From a virus: DNA of 51,058 nucleotides. The first letter of the stretch is position 1, and every line of letters starts with the position of its first letter. Of this stretch, positions 32,874-41,140 are shown in pieces. The stretch spans positions 1 to 51,058 of IMG/VR virus record IMGVR_UViG_3300025128_000059, one strand, 5' to 3'. The notes under the pieces were generated by a model. It was not told where the DNA came from, ran no database searches, and saw only the letters and a list, made by a program, of their open reading frames with translations. The position numbers and the translations under genes are program-made.

Positions 32874-33869
32874 TTAAAAAAGCTCAGAACGCTTAGAATG
32901 TATAAGATGTTTCCAATGGGATAGTTTTATTTCTGGCCGTTCTTCAAACCCATTTGCCACGGTCTGGTTTTTGTTATAGGAAAATATTATGTCCTCTATG
33001 TTACCATATTTGTATACGGGAAGTTTTGTGAGATAGTTTGTTGGAGTGTCTTCAACGAATGTTACGCACCCCATATAAACTGATTCTAATGTTCTGTAGC
33101 AATCTGCTCCATTTCCTGGTGGAGACAGCACATATTTGTGTGTGCCTAATTTCTTTAAGTATTCTTCGTACTCGTCTTGTTTCGATGGAAGGTTGACGGT
33201 TAAAGAATTGTTTCCAGAGTATGCCTGCCACTCCATAAGCTCTTTTCTAATTTCGTACCTCTCAAGAGTTGTGTCGTTCCAGCTAAGATATATTTTATTT
33301 TCTCTGTCTTCAGCCCTCCTTCTTTTTTGCATGGCTGAATGAAGCTGCTGTTGCTTGCCTTCCGCTATACCAAAAGGAATTGCTGTTAGTTTTTCGTGTG
33401 TGTTTGCTTCATATAAAAAATTATAATGTTCAGGCTCTGGAACAAACATCAAATTAGTAATAAACCAATGATGCACATTATGCGGTATGTTTGGAAGAGT
33501 TGCGTTTGTCCATGCGTGCATTTTAACTGAATATATATCTTGTATTTTGCATTTGTCTTCATTTATTCTCGCAGGCACTTTAATGCCGTTGTATCCCATG
33601 GATGGGCCTACCTGCATGCCAACCCACTTTACCATGTCCTTCCAAGCCCCATGTTCTTGCTGTAAAGCCAATCCGTAGTCCGAGCATGAACTAACCACAA
33701 CGTACCTGTGACCGTTGCTATCAATTCTTTTGAAAAATTCATCTATGTGGTCAAGAGGAACGTGAACCAGCCCTGTCGGAGGAATATCGTCCAGGTCTGG
33801 GTAGTCATACAAATAGTCGCACAAAGGTTGATATGACTTACAGGTTATTATGTCAGATGTGTCTATCAA
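32874..33869 (-). CDS. Exostosin-like (GT47-type) glycosyltransferase
   Basis: 331 aa. The C-terminal block Y-V-L-S-P-P-G-N-G-A-D-C-Y-R-T-L-E-S-V-Y-M-G-C-V-T-F-V-E-D matches the exostosin signature (SPxGxGxDxxRxxExxxxGxxPV). The N-terminal half looks like a Rossmann-type domain. The acceptor is probably a glycan or a glycosylated virion/host component. It overlaps the GT4 gene by ATGA and shares an operon with SSB. Confidence 0.75.
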   Translation of the reverse strand: MIDTSDIITCKSYQPLCDYLYDYPDLDDIPPTGLVHVPLDHIDEFFKRIDSNGHRYVVVSSCSDYGLALQQEHGAWKDMVKWVGMQVGPSMGYNGIKVPARINEDKCKIQDIYSVKMHAWTNATLPNIPHNVHHWFITNLMFVPEPEHYNFLYEANTHEKLTAIPFGIAEGKQQQLHSAMQKRRRAEDRENKIYLSWNDTTLERYEIRKELMEWQAYSGNNSLTVNLPSKQDEYEEYLKKLGTHKYVLSPPGNGADCYRTLESVYMGCVTFVEDTPTNYLTKLPVYKYGNIEDIIFSYNKNQTVANGFEERPEIKLSHWKHLIHSKRSELF

Positions 33870-34945
33870 GATATTGCCTCAATTATTTTTTCTGCTGAAT
33901 TATCCCAGCTAAATTGCTTTGCAGTGATTATTCCTCTTTCGTTTTTATTTTCCCTATTTTCTTCTCGCTCTTTTTGTTTGAGTTCGTGGAGAGTCCGCAT
34001 GTGGCAAACCAACTGTTCAATTTGACTTTCACCTATAGAGGCCCACTCTCCCTGTCCGTGAAACCATATTCCATCGTGAGCTTCTTCTGTTTCATCTATT
34101 TTTATGAGCTTTGAATTTATTTGGTTAGCGAACTCTGTGTGAGCAGAGTAGTCTGTAAGTATAACATACTTTCCCATCGACATCATTTCTAGAGCTTCTA
34201 GATTCCAGCCTTCTGCTCTAGAGGGAAACACCCCCACATCAGACTGTCTCATTATTTCGGCTACCTCTTGATGCGACTCTACTCTTGGTATTATCTTTAT
34301 TGCCCTACCCATTGGCGAGTTCAAGTATAGCCTGTGCCATTCATTTTGCTGCGTGTCATTCAGAAATGGGTTATGGTTCATCATCCATAATTCCACATTG
34401 TCTTCTTTACTAAACGCACTGTTAAAAGCGGAGCAAAGAATGTCGTGACCTTTTCTTATCTCCCATTTACCAATATTTATAAATATGGTTTTTGAGTTAC
34501 GCTCGTTTTGCTCCTTGTTGAATATGCTAGAGTCAACGCCAAGAGGAATAACGCTTACGTCTGATTTTGGTATTTCTTTTTCGACTATAGACTTGGCCCA
34601 CTCACTGCAAACAAAAACTTTGTCTAGCGAAGATAGGTGGTGTTTTTCTATATCAGAAAATTTATTTAATTCAAAGATAGGAAAACCAATTCTTTTACCG
34701 CCACCTATATGCTGAGACATATCGTGCTGATGCCATAGCCTGATACTAGGAGCGTTTTTGTTAAAGAACTCGGCATTTTTGCTGCAAGAAGTAACTATTT
34801 CAGCTTCTTCTTGCGTATGCACGCTGGATTGGCCTATGGGCCAGTAAGAAACCGTATGACCGGCTCTTACTAGACCCTTTAATATATTTAGACCAGCAAC
34901 ACCATAACCTAAATCGTTTATTGGTGCGGTTAGATTTATTTCCAT
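33866..34945 (-). CDS. GT4-family glycosyltransferase
   Basis: 359 aa with the two-Rossmann GT-B layout. The N-terminus has D-L-G-Y-G-V-A-G-L-N; F-I-N-I-G-K-W-E-I-R-K-G-H-D-I-L begins the donor-binding domain; G-V-F-P-S-R-A-E-G-W-N-L-E-A-L-E is the conserved E-x7-E block. It uses a nucleotide sugar, identity unknown. With the exostosin-like gene and the GT11, GT32, FkbM and sulfotransferase genes elsewhere, it is part of a sizeable glycan-modification capability. Confidence 0.85.
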   Translation of the reverse strand: MEINLTAPINDLGYGVAGLNILKGLVRAGHTVSYWPIGQSSVHTQEEAEIVTSCSKNAEFFNKNAPSIRLWHQHDMSQHIGGGKRIGFPIFELNKFSDIEKHHLSSLDKVFVCSEWAKSIVEKEIPKSDVSVIPLGVDSSIFNKEQNERNSKTIFINIGKWEIRKGHDILCSAFNSAFSKEDNVELWMMNHNPFLNDTQQNEWHRLYLNSPMGRAIKIIPRVESHQEVAEIMRQSDVGVFPSRAEGWNLEALEMMSMGKYVILTDYSAHTEFANQINSKLIKIDETEEAHDGIWFHGQGEWASIGESQIEQLVCHMRTLHELKQKEREENRENKNERGIITAKQFSWDNSAEKIIEAIS

Positions 34946-34952
34946 TCAGAAC

Positions 34953-35363
34953 CTAAAACGGGATATCGCTATCTCCCTTTCCTTCAGATGCTCCTGCTGA
35001 AACAGTTTCTTTTTTCTGCTCAGGCTTGCTTCCGTTTCCATTTGAAAGGAATTGAAGACGGTCAACAACAACCTTGAGTTTAGTACGCTTCTCACCAGCT
35101 TCATTTTGCCAGCTATCCTGTTTTAGACGACCCTCAATTAGAATGGGGGAGCCTTTAGAAAGATACTCAGCGGCGTTTTCTGCTGTTCGGCCCCAAAGAG
35201 TCAAGTCAATAAACGATGTCTCGTCAACCCATTCATCTCCTTGCTTACGTCTATCATTTACGGCAAGACCAGCATCGGCAACCGATGCACCACCAGGAGT
35301 CTCACGAAGGTCAATGTCTCTCGTGAGGTTTCCGGCCAAAATCACTCTGTTAAAACTAGCCAT
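34953..35363 (-). CDS. ssb: Single-stranded DNA-binding protein
   Basis: 136 aa from ATG 35363, which has GGAG 7 bases upstream. [20 protein letters not shown] is a bacterial-type SSB OB-fold start; [12 protein letters not shown] and I-L-I-E-G-R-L follow. After a Gly/Ser/Glu linker it ends S-D-I-P-F, the acidic tail that recruits replication partners. This is a bacterial-type SSB, unlike T4 gp32. Early-type promoter and a structured leader lie upstream. Confidence 0.93.
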   Translation of the reverse strand: MASFNRVILAGNLTRDIDLRETPGGASVADAGLAVNDRRKQGDEWVDETSFIDLTLWGRTAENAAEYLSKGSPILIEGRLKQDSWQNEAGEKRTKLKVVVDRLQFLSNGNGSKPEQKKETVSAGASEGKGDSDIPF

Positions 35364-35401
35364 TAAAATCTCCAAATTTAAAAAAGTAAATGTAAAATAT
35401 A

Positions 35402-35543
35402 ATGAGGCGAGGAAGCGGTAGCTAGCTGGCCCTATCCAGAGGTCAGATAGACCGACAGAATCGTGGGAACCTTTTTAATCCGAAACCTCATCAGGAAAAC
35501 GCTTCAACTGCAGGTATTCACGTTAATTCCCTGCCTCATAGAT
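35402..35543 (-). ncRNA. Candidate structured RNA or long leader upstream of ssb
   Basis: Minus strand, starting just after a consensus promoter and ending about 40 bases before ssb. ATGAGGC (35539-35533) pairs with GCCTCAT (35408-35402), continued by GGAA/TTCC (35530-35527 with 35414-35411). An inner hairpin GGTCTATC/GATAGGGCC (35453-35446 with 35436-35428, one bulge) and an alternative GAAGCG/CGCTTC pairing are possible. The 3' arm contains TAGCTACCGC, also present in the 16.8-kb RNA. The region is 192 bases without a gene; only an 11-codon ORF starts at 35539. The long closed rod recalls 6S-like RNAs, but no homology is claimed. Confidence 0.55.
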
Positions 35544-35571
35544 ATTATAGCTTGTGGAGTATGTTTGTCAA
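35544..35571 (-). promoter_or_regulatory. Consensus promoter of the RNA/ssb/glycosyltransferase operon
   Basis: Minus strand: TTGACA at 35571-35566, a 16-base spacer, TATAAT at 35549-35544. The TGA stop of the 1024-aa gene (35570-35568) is inside TTGACA. Both hexamers are perfect. Confidence 0.85.
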
Positions 35572-38500
35572 CCCTCTTCATGGTATTCGTGATAAACTAC
35601 ATCGTTGGATGACCCGCCACAATATCCGATAATTCCTTTCTCTATTTCTTTGTTCATTTCATACATCTCTGTTTCTGTGGGTTGCGGTAGATTTCCTCCA
35701 CAGTCTACACAGCCGAACCGATTGTCCCATATGGCTGGCTGGCAGGGTGTCCCTGTCCCTCCTGAAGTGAGGCTGCAGCACTGTTGTGCTTTGGCAACCC
35801 GTCCAGGGTTCCAGGTCTTATCGTCGTTCCGGGTATTGCAGCACCATCCAATGTCAACAAGAAAAGCACAGTCTAAGTGTGTTATTATCATCTGGTTTCT
35901 AGATATTATAGGGGTCATTAGTTCAGAGCGTCCATCTGGAGCGCCGAACCTTTTTCCACCGTACAGTCCGTAATATATTTGGCCGTTATAACAAGCGCAT
36001 TGCGGTAGCCAATGACCGTGGTTTGCAAAACCTCCAGTAGCCCAAAGCGGGCCTCTGAAAGTTACCGGAGCTGCAGGGCGGTTGAGGTTGGTCATGAGAC
36101 TGTATGCTGTTGCTGTAATGGGACGATTTATTAATTTTGTTCCCAGACCCCAGATTGCCGAGGTAATACCCACTCCATGACCTAATTCGTGTAGTAATAT
36201 TTTATATTTAACTAGAGCGCTTACAGCGTTCCAATAAAACATATTAACTCTAACATTTATAGATGATGGCAGTCTAAATTGCGTATCGACGGCACCTACA
36301 CTGCAAGTCGCCAAAAAAGGGCTTCTGTTGTGAAAACCAGTTACATTGCAATTGACTTTCGGTTTCATTCTATATTTAGGTTCTTCTCCATCTTTTGTTA
36401 GTTTTAATCCTGGCCTTGCTATTCTCTCAGCCCATGAATTAGCGGCATTTTTTATGGATGTAGGAACTGAGAAGCCGCTGGTACTTCCAGCAAAATTAAA
36501 TTCAAATTCTAGAGGAAGCGGGAAATCCTCGTTGTCTTTTATGCAAATCTTTTCCGCATTCCAGCCGTCTTTTAAAAGGTCGTCTAAATCCTCAAACCCC
36601 TCATCGTCGTCGTCTAAATCGGGGGGACCACCTCCTCCGATTGCGTCAGGGGCGTCGAAATTTAGTGGTGAGTCAGCAGAACCTTCGGGGAATTGAGGCT
36701 CTCTAATATCAGGACCGCCTATGCAGGGGACTCCCTTTCCGTTATTCCACAGCTCTTCGGCTGTAAATTCTGGCTTTGTGTCTCCGCCAACGGCGTCTGG
36801 AATACGAGACGACCCCTTGTCAAAACCAAGGCCGTCTATAAGCCACCCTCCGTAGTACATGGGTTGAAATGGCTCGCCGTACTGGTTACCAGGAGTCGTT
36901 GGATTATGAACTCCAGGATATGTGCTTCCAAGGTCGGTTGGGCTTCTTGTGGGTATCCAGCCATTATTTACAAGATGATAGGCTCCGTACCCTAAATTTC
37001 CAGCAGCTCCATGTATTCGATTTCCTCCTAGTGTAAGTTCGCCAGAGCCTAAGCCTTTATTGCTCGGATGCGTTTCAACGTGACCCATATCTACTTCTCT
37101 ACCATCCATAATTTTGAGAAGTTCTGGAGTCCCGTCATCTTTATAGTATCCTACATGAAGTGTTATTTTTGCCATTGTTCGCCGTATGGGGTGTTGTGGA
37201 TTTAGCCCTCCGGCGCCAATTATTCCAAAAGTCCCAGGAGGGTGCGCTCCACTGCCTGGATATACTGGATTTCCATCCGCGTCTACTTGCATGTAGAACA
37301 TGTCTGCGTGATGGAATTGCCATTGTCTTGGGCCAATGCAAGGTATGGTGTCTGGGTCAGGCGCGCCCAATGTGGTTCCACCGCCGTACCCGAAAACGAT
37401 TTTATCTCCAAATGGAGTTTGACCGGCATGGCTGTTATGGTAAAACCATCCCCAATTTCCTTGCCATTCAATTCCCTGCTGCATCACCGGTTGGCCGGGT
37501 TGAACAACTTGCCCGCCAGCAACTTCGCCTAATTCGGTGTCGACCATACCTTCGACGCCTTGGCTTATTTTGAGATAGCCGTTTGTTAAAATTCCTTCAG
37601 TCCACGCCCGACCTCCATCAGAAGTAACATACATTCCTCCTTTGGAGCAACCCGGCGCCGAACCCATGTTTTGATTGCCTTCATATGTGACTCTTCCATC
37701 ATAATCATCGTTATCGGGACCAGAGTAGTTGCCTGTTGGAGCGTCCCAGTAAGGCATAATCCAAAACCATACCCTTAGATGTTTCCACGGTTGCCAGCAT
37801 CTGTTGTGTGTAGTTATACCTGCAAGATTTCCAGTTGTCAGGCTTGTATTGAAATTGTCAGGAATCGCTTCGTGGATTTTTAATCCCGCACCGCCATGAC
37901 TATACATCGTATCGTCACATACTGGATTTCTGCAACAGGGTTTTGGGTTGCATTGCTTATGCTGTCCATTGGGGTCTGTTGGTCCTTCGCCTACGGAGCC
38001 GCAGTCTCCGTGGTCTTTGTTTTTGCATTCATCATCTGCGTCCGGACATTGAAAATGGCCTACTCCGAACATATTCAAAGCTCTCTGACCATCGGGGTCA
38101 CTTGAGTTCATAGCGCCATGGTTGTAATTTAAACCCTCTACTGTTGGCTTCATTCTCTCTACTATTCTTGGGTACTTGTGCGCAGGATGGTCGTCATTTC
38201 CCGATACCTGCCTCTTTAAATGCATCGGAGGGTCAACAAATCTTCTGTTTGCTATATAGTCTTTCCCGCTTTGACCCTGAATGATAAGGGGTCTTTGATG
38301 CATTTGGTCCATCGGATAGCAAGGGCATTCATTTGGACAACAGCCTTCTCTACCGGCAAAGTCGAATGGAGGAGTTGGAATGTATTCTTCAAACGGTCCA
38401 TAGTAAACATGAACTATATTATCGTCAAAATCATTATCTAATCCGCTCTCTCTTCTACCTATTATGTATAAATCAGAGAAGACGCCTCTGGTTGATGCTG

Positions 38501-38642
38501 GCTGGGTTCCGTTGCGTCCAGTATAGCCGCCACACCTATACTTATGTAATCCGCTGGCCCTTTTTCTTGTAAGACCACGCACATCCGCTGTTATTTTTTC
38601 AAATTCACCGTCGTCGCTGGAGGTAGGTGGTCCTGGACTCAT
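35568..38642 (-). CDS. Large virion protein with C-terminal zinc metalloprotease motif
   Basis: 1024 aa. The N-terminal part is rich in Gly, Asp and Pro with cysteine clusters (G-C-C-P-N-E-C-P-C, N-P-K-P-C-C-R-N-P-V-C), typical of fibre or baseplate proteins. Near residues 818-826, L-L-H-E-L-G-H-G-V-G matches the HExxHxxG zinc site. About 100 residues later, S-E-L-M-T-P resembles a metzincin Met-turn, followed by D-C-A-F-L-V-D-I-G-W, as in M8/M10-like proteases. The expected third zinc ligand after GxxG is unclear (later H-G-H is possible). It may cut host surface proteins. No signal peptide. ATGA overlap upstream. Confidence 0.78.
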   Translation of the reverse strand: MSPGPPTSSDDGEFEKITADVRGLTRKRASGLHKYRCGGYTGRNGTQPASTRGVFSDLYIIGRRESGLDNDFDDNIVHVYYGPFEEYIPTPPFDFAGREGCCPNECPCYPMDQMHQRPLIIQGQSGKDYIANRRFVDPPMHLKRQVSGNDDHPAHKYPRIVERMKPTVEGLNYNHGAMNSSDPDGQRALNMFGVGHFQCPDADDECKNKDHGDCGSVGEGPTDPNGQHKQCNPKPCCRNPVCDDTMYSHGGAGLKIHEAIPDNFNTSLTTGNLAGITTHNRCWQPWKHLRVWFWIMPYWDAPTGNYSGPDNDDYDGRVTYEGNQNMGSAPGCSKGGMYVTSDGGRAWTEGILTNGYLKISQGVEGMVDTELGEVAGGQVVQPGQPVMQQGIEWQGNWGWFYHNSHAGQTPFGDKIVFGYGGGTTLGAPDPDTIPCIGPRQWQFHHADMFYMQVDADGNPVYPGSGAHPPGTFGIIGAGGLNPQHPIRRTMAKITLHVGYYKDDGTPELLKIMDGREVDMGHVETHPSNKGLGSGELTLGGNRIHGAAGNLGYGAYHLVNNGWIPTRSPTDLGSTYPGVHNPTTPGNQYGEPFQPMYYGGWLIDGLGFDKGSSRIPDAVGGDTKPEFTAEELWNNGKGVPCIGGPDIREPQFPEGSADSPLNFDAPDAIGGGGPPDLDDDDEGFEDLDDLLKDGWNAEKICIKDNEDFPLPLEFEFNFAGSTSGFSVPTSIKNAANSWAERIARPGLKLTKDGEEPKYRMKPKVNCNVTGFHNRSPFLATCSVGAVDTQFRLPSSINVRVNMFYWNAVSALVKYKILLHELGHGVGITSAIWGLGTKLINRPITATAYSLMTNLNRPAAPVTFRGPLWATGGFANHGHWLPQCACYNGQIYYGLYGGKRFGAPDGRSELMTPIISRNQMIITHLDCAFLVDIGWCCNTRNDDKTWNPGRVAKAQQCCSLTSGGTGTPCQPAIWDNRFGCVDCGGNLPQPTETEMYEMNKEIEKGIIGYCGGSSNDVVYHEYHEEG

Positions 38643-39031
38643 TGCTTCCCTCTTAATTTATCCCATCCGTGTTTTATTACGTCTGCTAAACCAACCTTGT
38701 CTTGTTCTTCATCATAGGTTTCAATAACCTGAAGGTCTATTCCAGCGCTCTCGCAGATTACAGCGCACCTTAGATAATAGATGCTGTCCCTATCGTCTGC
38801 TCTAGATAGAAGTATTATTCCTGGTTTTTTATTAAACAGAGAAGCATAAAGCAGGGCTTGTCCAGGGGCTTGATTGTATTTTTTCATCCACTCTACTTCC
38901 CAAGCGTGGGTTTCGGTTAGGACATCGCATCTAGCCCCGCAGAAAGTTCTGGCCTCTGCTTCGCCATGCATTTGATGAGCAATCCACTTTGACCACTCAG
39001 TTTCTCTATCTTCTGGTCTTGGCCTTTTCAT
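38639..39031 (-). CDS. PD-(D/E)XK nuclease-like protein
   Basis: 130 aa. G-E-A-E-A-R-T-F-C-G-A-R-C-D-V-L (Glu and Asp), A-W-E-V-E-W-M-K-K (E-x-E/K strand) and A-P-G-Q-A-L-L-Y-A follow the order of small phage endonucleases of the PD-(D/E)XK superfamily; the GQALxYA helix is characteristic. It joins two secreted or virion genes by ATGA overlaps, an odd place for a nuclease. It might degrade host DNA at lysis or be a leftover. Activity is inferred from motifs only. Confidence 0.68.
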   Translation of the reverse strand: MKRPRPEDRETEWSKWIAHQMHGEAEARTFCGARCDVLTETHAWEVEWMKKYNQAPGQALLYASLFNKKPGIILLSRADDRDSIYYLRCAVICESAGIDLQVIETYDEEQDKVGLADVIKHGWDKLRGKQ

Positions 39032-40056
39032 TTTGTAGGCATTAACTCTAAATAAGTTTCTGATTTAATAGCGTACGGTTTGAGTATAGTTGCAACAACC
39101 TTGCTTCTATCTCTAAGCCAGAAAAAGAATGCGGTTTCTTTAACTTGGCTAGCTTTGGCGTTCCAGATTCCTCCGGTGTCTTCAATTACCCACTTAGGGC
39201 TGTAAATTTCAGAAAGAGGAGGTGTAATGCTTGGGTCATTCTTAATAGCCCATTCACAACCAGCGGCCTTAGCCCATGCTCGCATACGCCTGATAGGAAC
39301 AATAAGGTTAAAAGTTTCACCAGCACCACGAACAATCATGCCGCAGTATTGGCCTCGGTATTGCTTTGTTTCTTCTGTGTCGCCAGCAACGTACACACCA
39401 CCACCGCTGCTGCCAGGAAAAGCGTTGACAGTTGTTTGGTCAAACACGACACCGCCACCAGCGCTGCCAATGTTTAAGACTCTGCCAATCTGAGACATGA
39501 TTCCGTCAGTCATGCTGTTAGCGCCAAATTGACCGTGCAAAGAACCAACGTGAAAGACTTTGGTTCCGATGGGAAGTATATCGTTATCCGTGTCATAGAA
39601 TACGGCGCTCTTTTCGGTCATACCAATCTTTCTGACCATAAGCAATGCGAGGTCTTGCCCTTCATCCGCATCGCTATATTTAATGACGCTCGCAAGCATT
39701 TTCTTTTCGCCAACTCTACGACCGTTCTCGACTATCTCTTGAACAATCTCTGCGTCCCTAAACTCTACGAGTGTTTTTTGCGTGCCAGTCTTGGTGTCTA
39801 TTACTTTTCTGGTCTTTCTTAGTCGGGTTAGTACATGAGCGGCTGTCCATACAAAGTTGACTTTTACAGGCTTACCGTCAAGACCAGTCATCTCTCTGGT
39901 AACAAGAACTCCTGAACCCTGACCTCTATCTGCTCTAATGGTTACTGAGATGCTTTGAAGGTACGGTGCTAAGGGGCCTTTGATTTCTTCGGCTGAAACA
40001 GATGATGGCACAATCGCCACAATCATCAACAATGTAAATATGACTGCCTTTTTCAT
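39028..40056 (-). CDS. Secreted trypsin-like serine protease
   Basis: 342 aa. The signal peptide is M-K-K followed by a hydrophobic core and cleavage after S-V-S-A22. The triad is W-T-A-A-H74, Q-D135-L-A-L and G-S-S217-G-G-G, all in normal S1 spacing. A C-terminal extension of about 100 residues follows the catalytic domain. It would be exported to the periplasm or outside. Such proteases are rare in phages. Position between a nuclease and small membrane proteins suggests a role in envelope attack or in processing the large virion protein encoded downstream. Confidence 0.85.
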   Translation of the reverse strand: MKKAVIFTLLMIVAIVPSSVSAEEIKGPLAPYLQSISVTIRADRGQGSGVLVTREMTGLDGKPVKVNFVWTAAHVLTRLRKTRKVIDTKTGTQKTLVEFRDAEIVQEIVENGRRVGEKKMLASVIKYSDADEGQDLALLMVRKIGMTEKSAVFYDTDNDILPIGTKVFHVGSLHGQFGANSMTDGIMSQIGRVLNIGSAGGGVVFDQTTVNAFPGSSGGGVYVAGDTEETKQYRGQYCGMIVRGAGETFNLIVPIRRMRAWAKAAGCEWAIKNDPSITPPLSEIYSPKWVIEDTGGIWNAKASQVKETAFFFWLRDRSKVVATILKPYAIKSETYLELMPTK

Positions 40057-40058
40057 GA

Positions 40059-40187
40059 CTAGTCCTCCCTTTTTTTCTTTTTTGTTTTAGTTTTTATTTT
40101 CTTGTTGCTGAAAACCTTATTCCAGTTTTCGTAGTATTTTTCCTGAGAGACTTTCATCTTTCTCCTCTTGCTTCCTTTTCCGTTCAT
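40059..40187 (-). CDS. Small lysine-rich protein
   Basis: 42 aa (M-N-G-K-G-S-K-R-R-K...ends K-K-R-E-D). Its ATG overlaps the TGA stop of the upstream membrane-protein gene (ATGA), and its TAG is two bases before the protease start. This placement is the main support. It is very basic, with a central Y-Y-E-N-W-N-K-V-F segment that could form an amphipathic helix. Function unknown; RNA or DNA binding is possible. Confidence 0.6.
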   Translation of the reverse strand: MNGKGSKRRKMKVSQEKYYENWNKVFSNKKIKTKTKKKKRED

Positions 40188-40468
40188 GCAATAGCTCCAA
40201 ATAATAAGCAAGCCATAAGTGTAAAAAATATACCAAAAGATAAAACTGTTTTTGCGACAATCGGATTTCTATTTTCTATTGCTTTGCATATTGGATAGAC
40301 AAAACACAGTATGATTAAGAATTTAAAACATATTATACCTAAATAGCCAAACTTAGACCATATCCATGATGCTATTGGGTTAGCCTCTAATTCTGGGCTG
40401 AGATATAAGCACGTTAAAGTTAAATCCGCTAGGCTGACTATGGCATATAAGAGCCATAGCACTCGCAT
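40184..40468 (-). CDS. Small membrane protein, DUF5658-like
   Basis: 94 aa with three likely membrane helices (about 3-22, 40-62, 72-92). The pattern A-D-L-T-L-T...E-L-E-A-N-P-I-A-S-W between helices 1 and 2 is that of DUF5658 proteins. The function of this family is not known. It lies in the operon with the trypsin-like protease and the metzincin-like virion protein. Confidence 0.68.
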   Translation of the reverse strand: MRVLWLLYAIVSLADLTLTCLYLSPELEANPIASWIWSKFGYLGIICFKFLIILCFVYPICKAIENRNPIVAKTVLSFGIFFTLMACLLFGAIA

Positions 40469-40482
40469 TTTTTCTCCTGATT

Positions 40483-40791
40483 TTAACTAATTGGTTTATA
40501 AATAACGTCCATAAAAGGTTTAACATCATACGCTTCTTTTAGCATTCTTATAAAATCTTTAGAAAATTTTCCGTAATGCTCTGCTTCCATTAGAGCCATA
40601 ACAGGATAATCTGGTAAGTTTTGCTTAATTCTTAAAAGTATTTTTTTCTTTAAAAAATCTGACCCACAGTTTGCTATTGCAGTATTCAGAGTTTTTTCAA
40701 ATCTTTCAGGGGTAATGCAATGTTTGCATGGCGTATAAACACCATTCTTTTTTACATACCCTTCTTCGCAATACTTACATCTATTCTTCAT
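40483..40791 (-). CDS. Small zinc-finger protein
   Basis: 102 aa. C-K-Y-C-E-E-G-Y...P-C-K-H-C near the N-terminus (residues 5-25) forms a CxxC...CxxC finger. The rest is helical (L-K-K-K-I-L-L-R-I-K, F-I-R-M-L-K-E-A-Y). First gene of the operon behind the 40.8-kb late-type promoter. Function not recognised. Confidence 0.68.
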   Translation of the reverse strand: MKNRCKYCEEGYVKKNGVYTPCKHCITPERFEKTLNTAIANCGSDFLKKKILLRIKQNLPDYPVMALMEAEHYGKFSKDFIRMLKEAYDVKPFMDVIYKPIS

Positions 40792-40833
40792 AGAAAAATT
40801 CCGCTCGTTGCATATGTGCTAAGACTACTATTA

Positions 40834-40841
40834 TATACACA
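40834..40841 (-). promoter_or_regulatory. Late-type promoter motif variant, TGTGTATA
   Basis: Minus-strand TTTTGTGTATATAAT: one base short of the GGTG form. TATA begins 43 bases before the zinc-finger gene start. A TAGACA hexamer 16 bases upstream makes it partly sigma-70-like. It lies just downstream of a terminator. Confidence 0.55.
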
Positions 40842-40860
40842 AAAAACGCAATTTGTCTAA

Positions 40861-40894
40861 TAAAAAAGGAGCCAATTAAAAATTAATTGACCCC
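40861..40894 (-). terminator. Rho-independent terminator of the holin/spanin operon
   Basis: Minus strand: a 12-bp stem with two G-U pairs (GGGGTCAATTAA/TTAATTGGCTCC), a three-base loop and TTTTTTA after it. It lies about 20 bases after the stop of the 74-aa gene and closes the operon that starts at 42.3 kb. Confidence 0.88.
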
Positions 40895-40915
40895 TCTAAA
40901 AGTTGCTTTATATTT

Positions 40916-41140
40916 TTACTTTGATTCAAGAGACTCTCTAATCCAATGGACATCTCTCTTGATTTGAAGAAGTAAATCGTGGTCTTTTTGATATTCCCTG
41001 TCTATTTCTGCCAAACGCTCTTCATGTCTGGTTATTTGATGTTGGGTAATTCCAAAAGTAGCCCCAACACTAGCAATCATAATTACTATCGACAGTATAA
41101 CTCCAGCCGCTTCCGCTGTCAAATTTTTAAGGGCTTTCAT
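40916..41140 (-). CDS. Membrane-anchored coiled-coil protein, spanin/holin-like
   Basis: 74 aa from ATG 41140; its first 14 bases overlap the upstream gene. One membrane helix (about 11-32) is followed by a charged helix with heptad character (I-T-R-H-E-E-R-L-A-E-I-D-R-E-Y). This is the layout of small i-spanin or holin-accessory proteins. Position after a holin-like gene and a TM protein supports a lysis role. The frame is open further up but lacks a reason to start earlier. Confidence 0.68.
   Translation of the reverse strand: MKALKNLTAEAAGVILSIVIMIASVGATFGITQHQITRHEERLAEIDREYQKDHDLLLQIKRDVHWIRESLESK

Noticed and set aside
35481-35500. CTGATGAG on the minus strand, a hammerhead ribozyme core sequence
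   Set aside because: The required GAAA box after stem II and the third stem are missing; TTTCGG follows instead.
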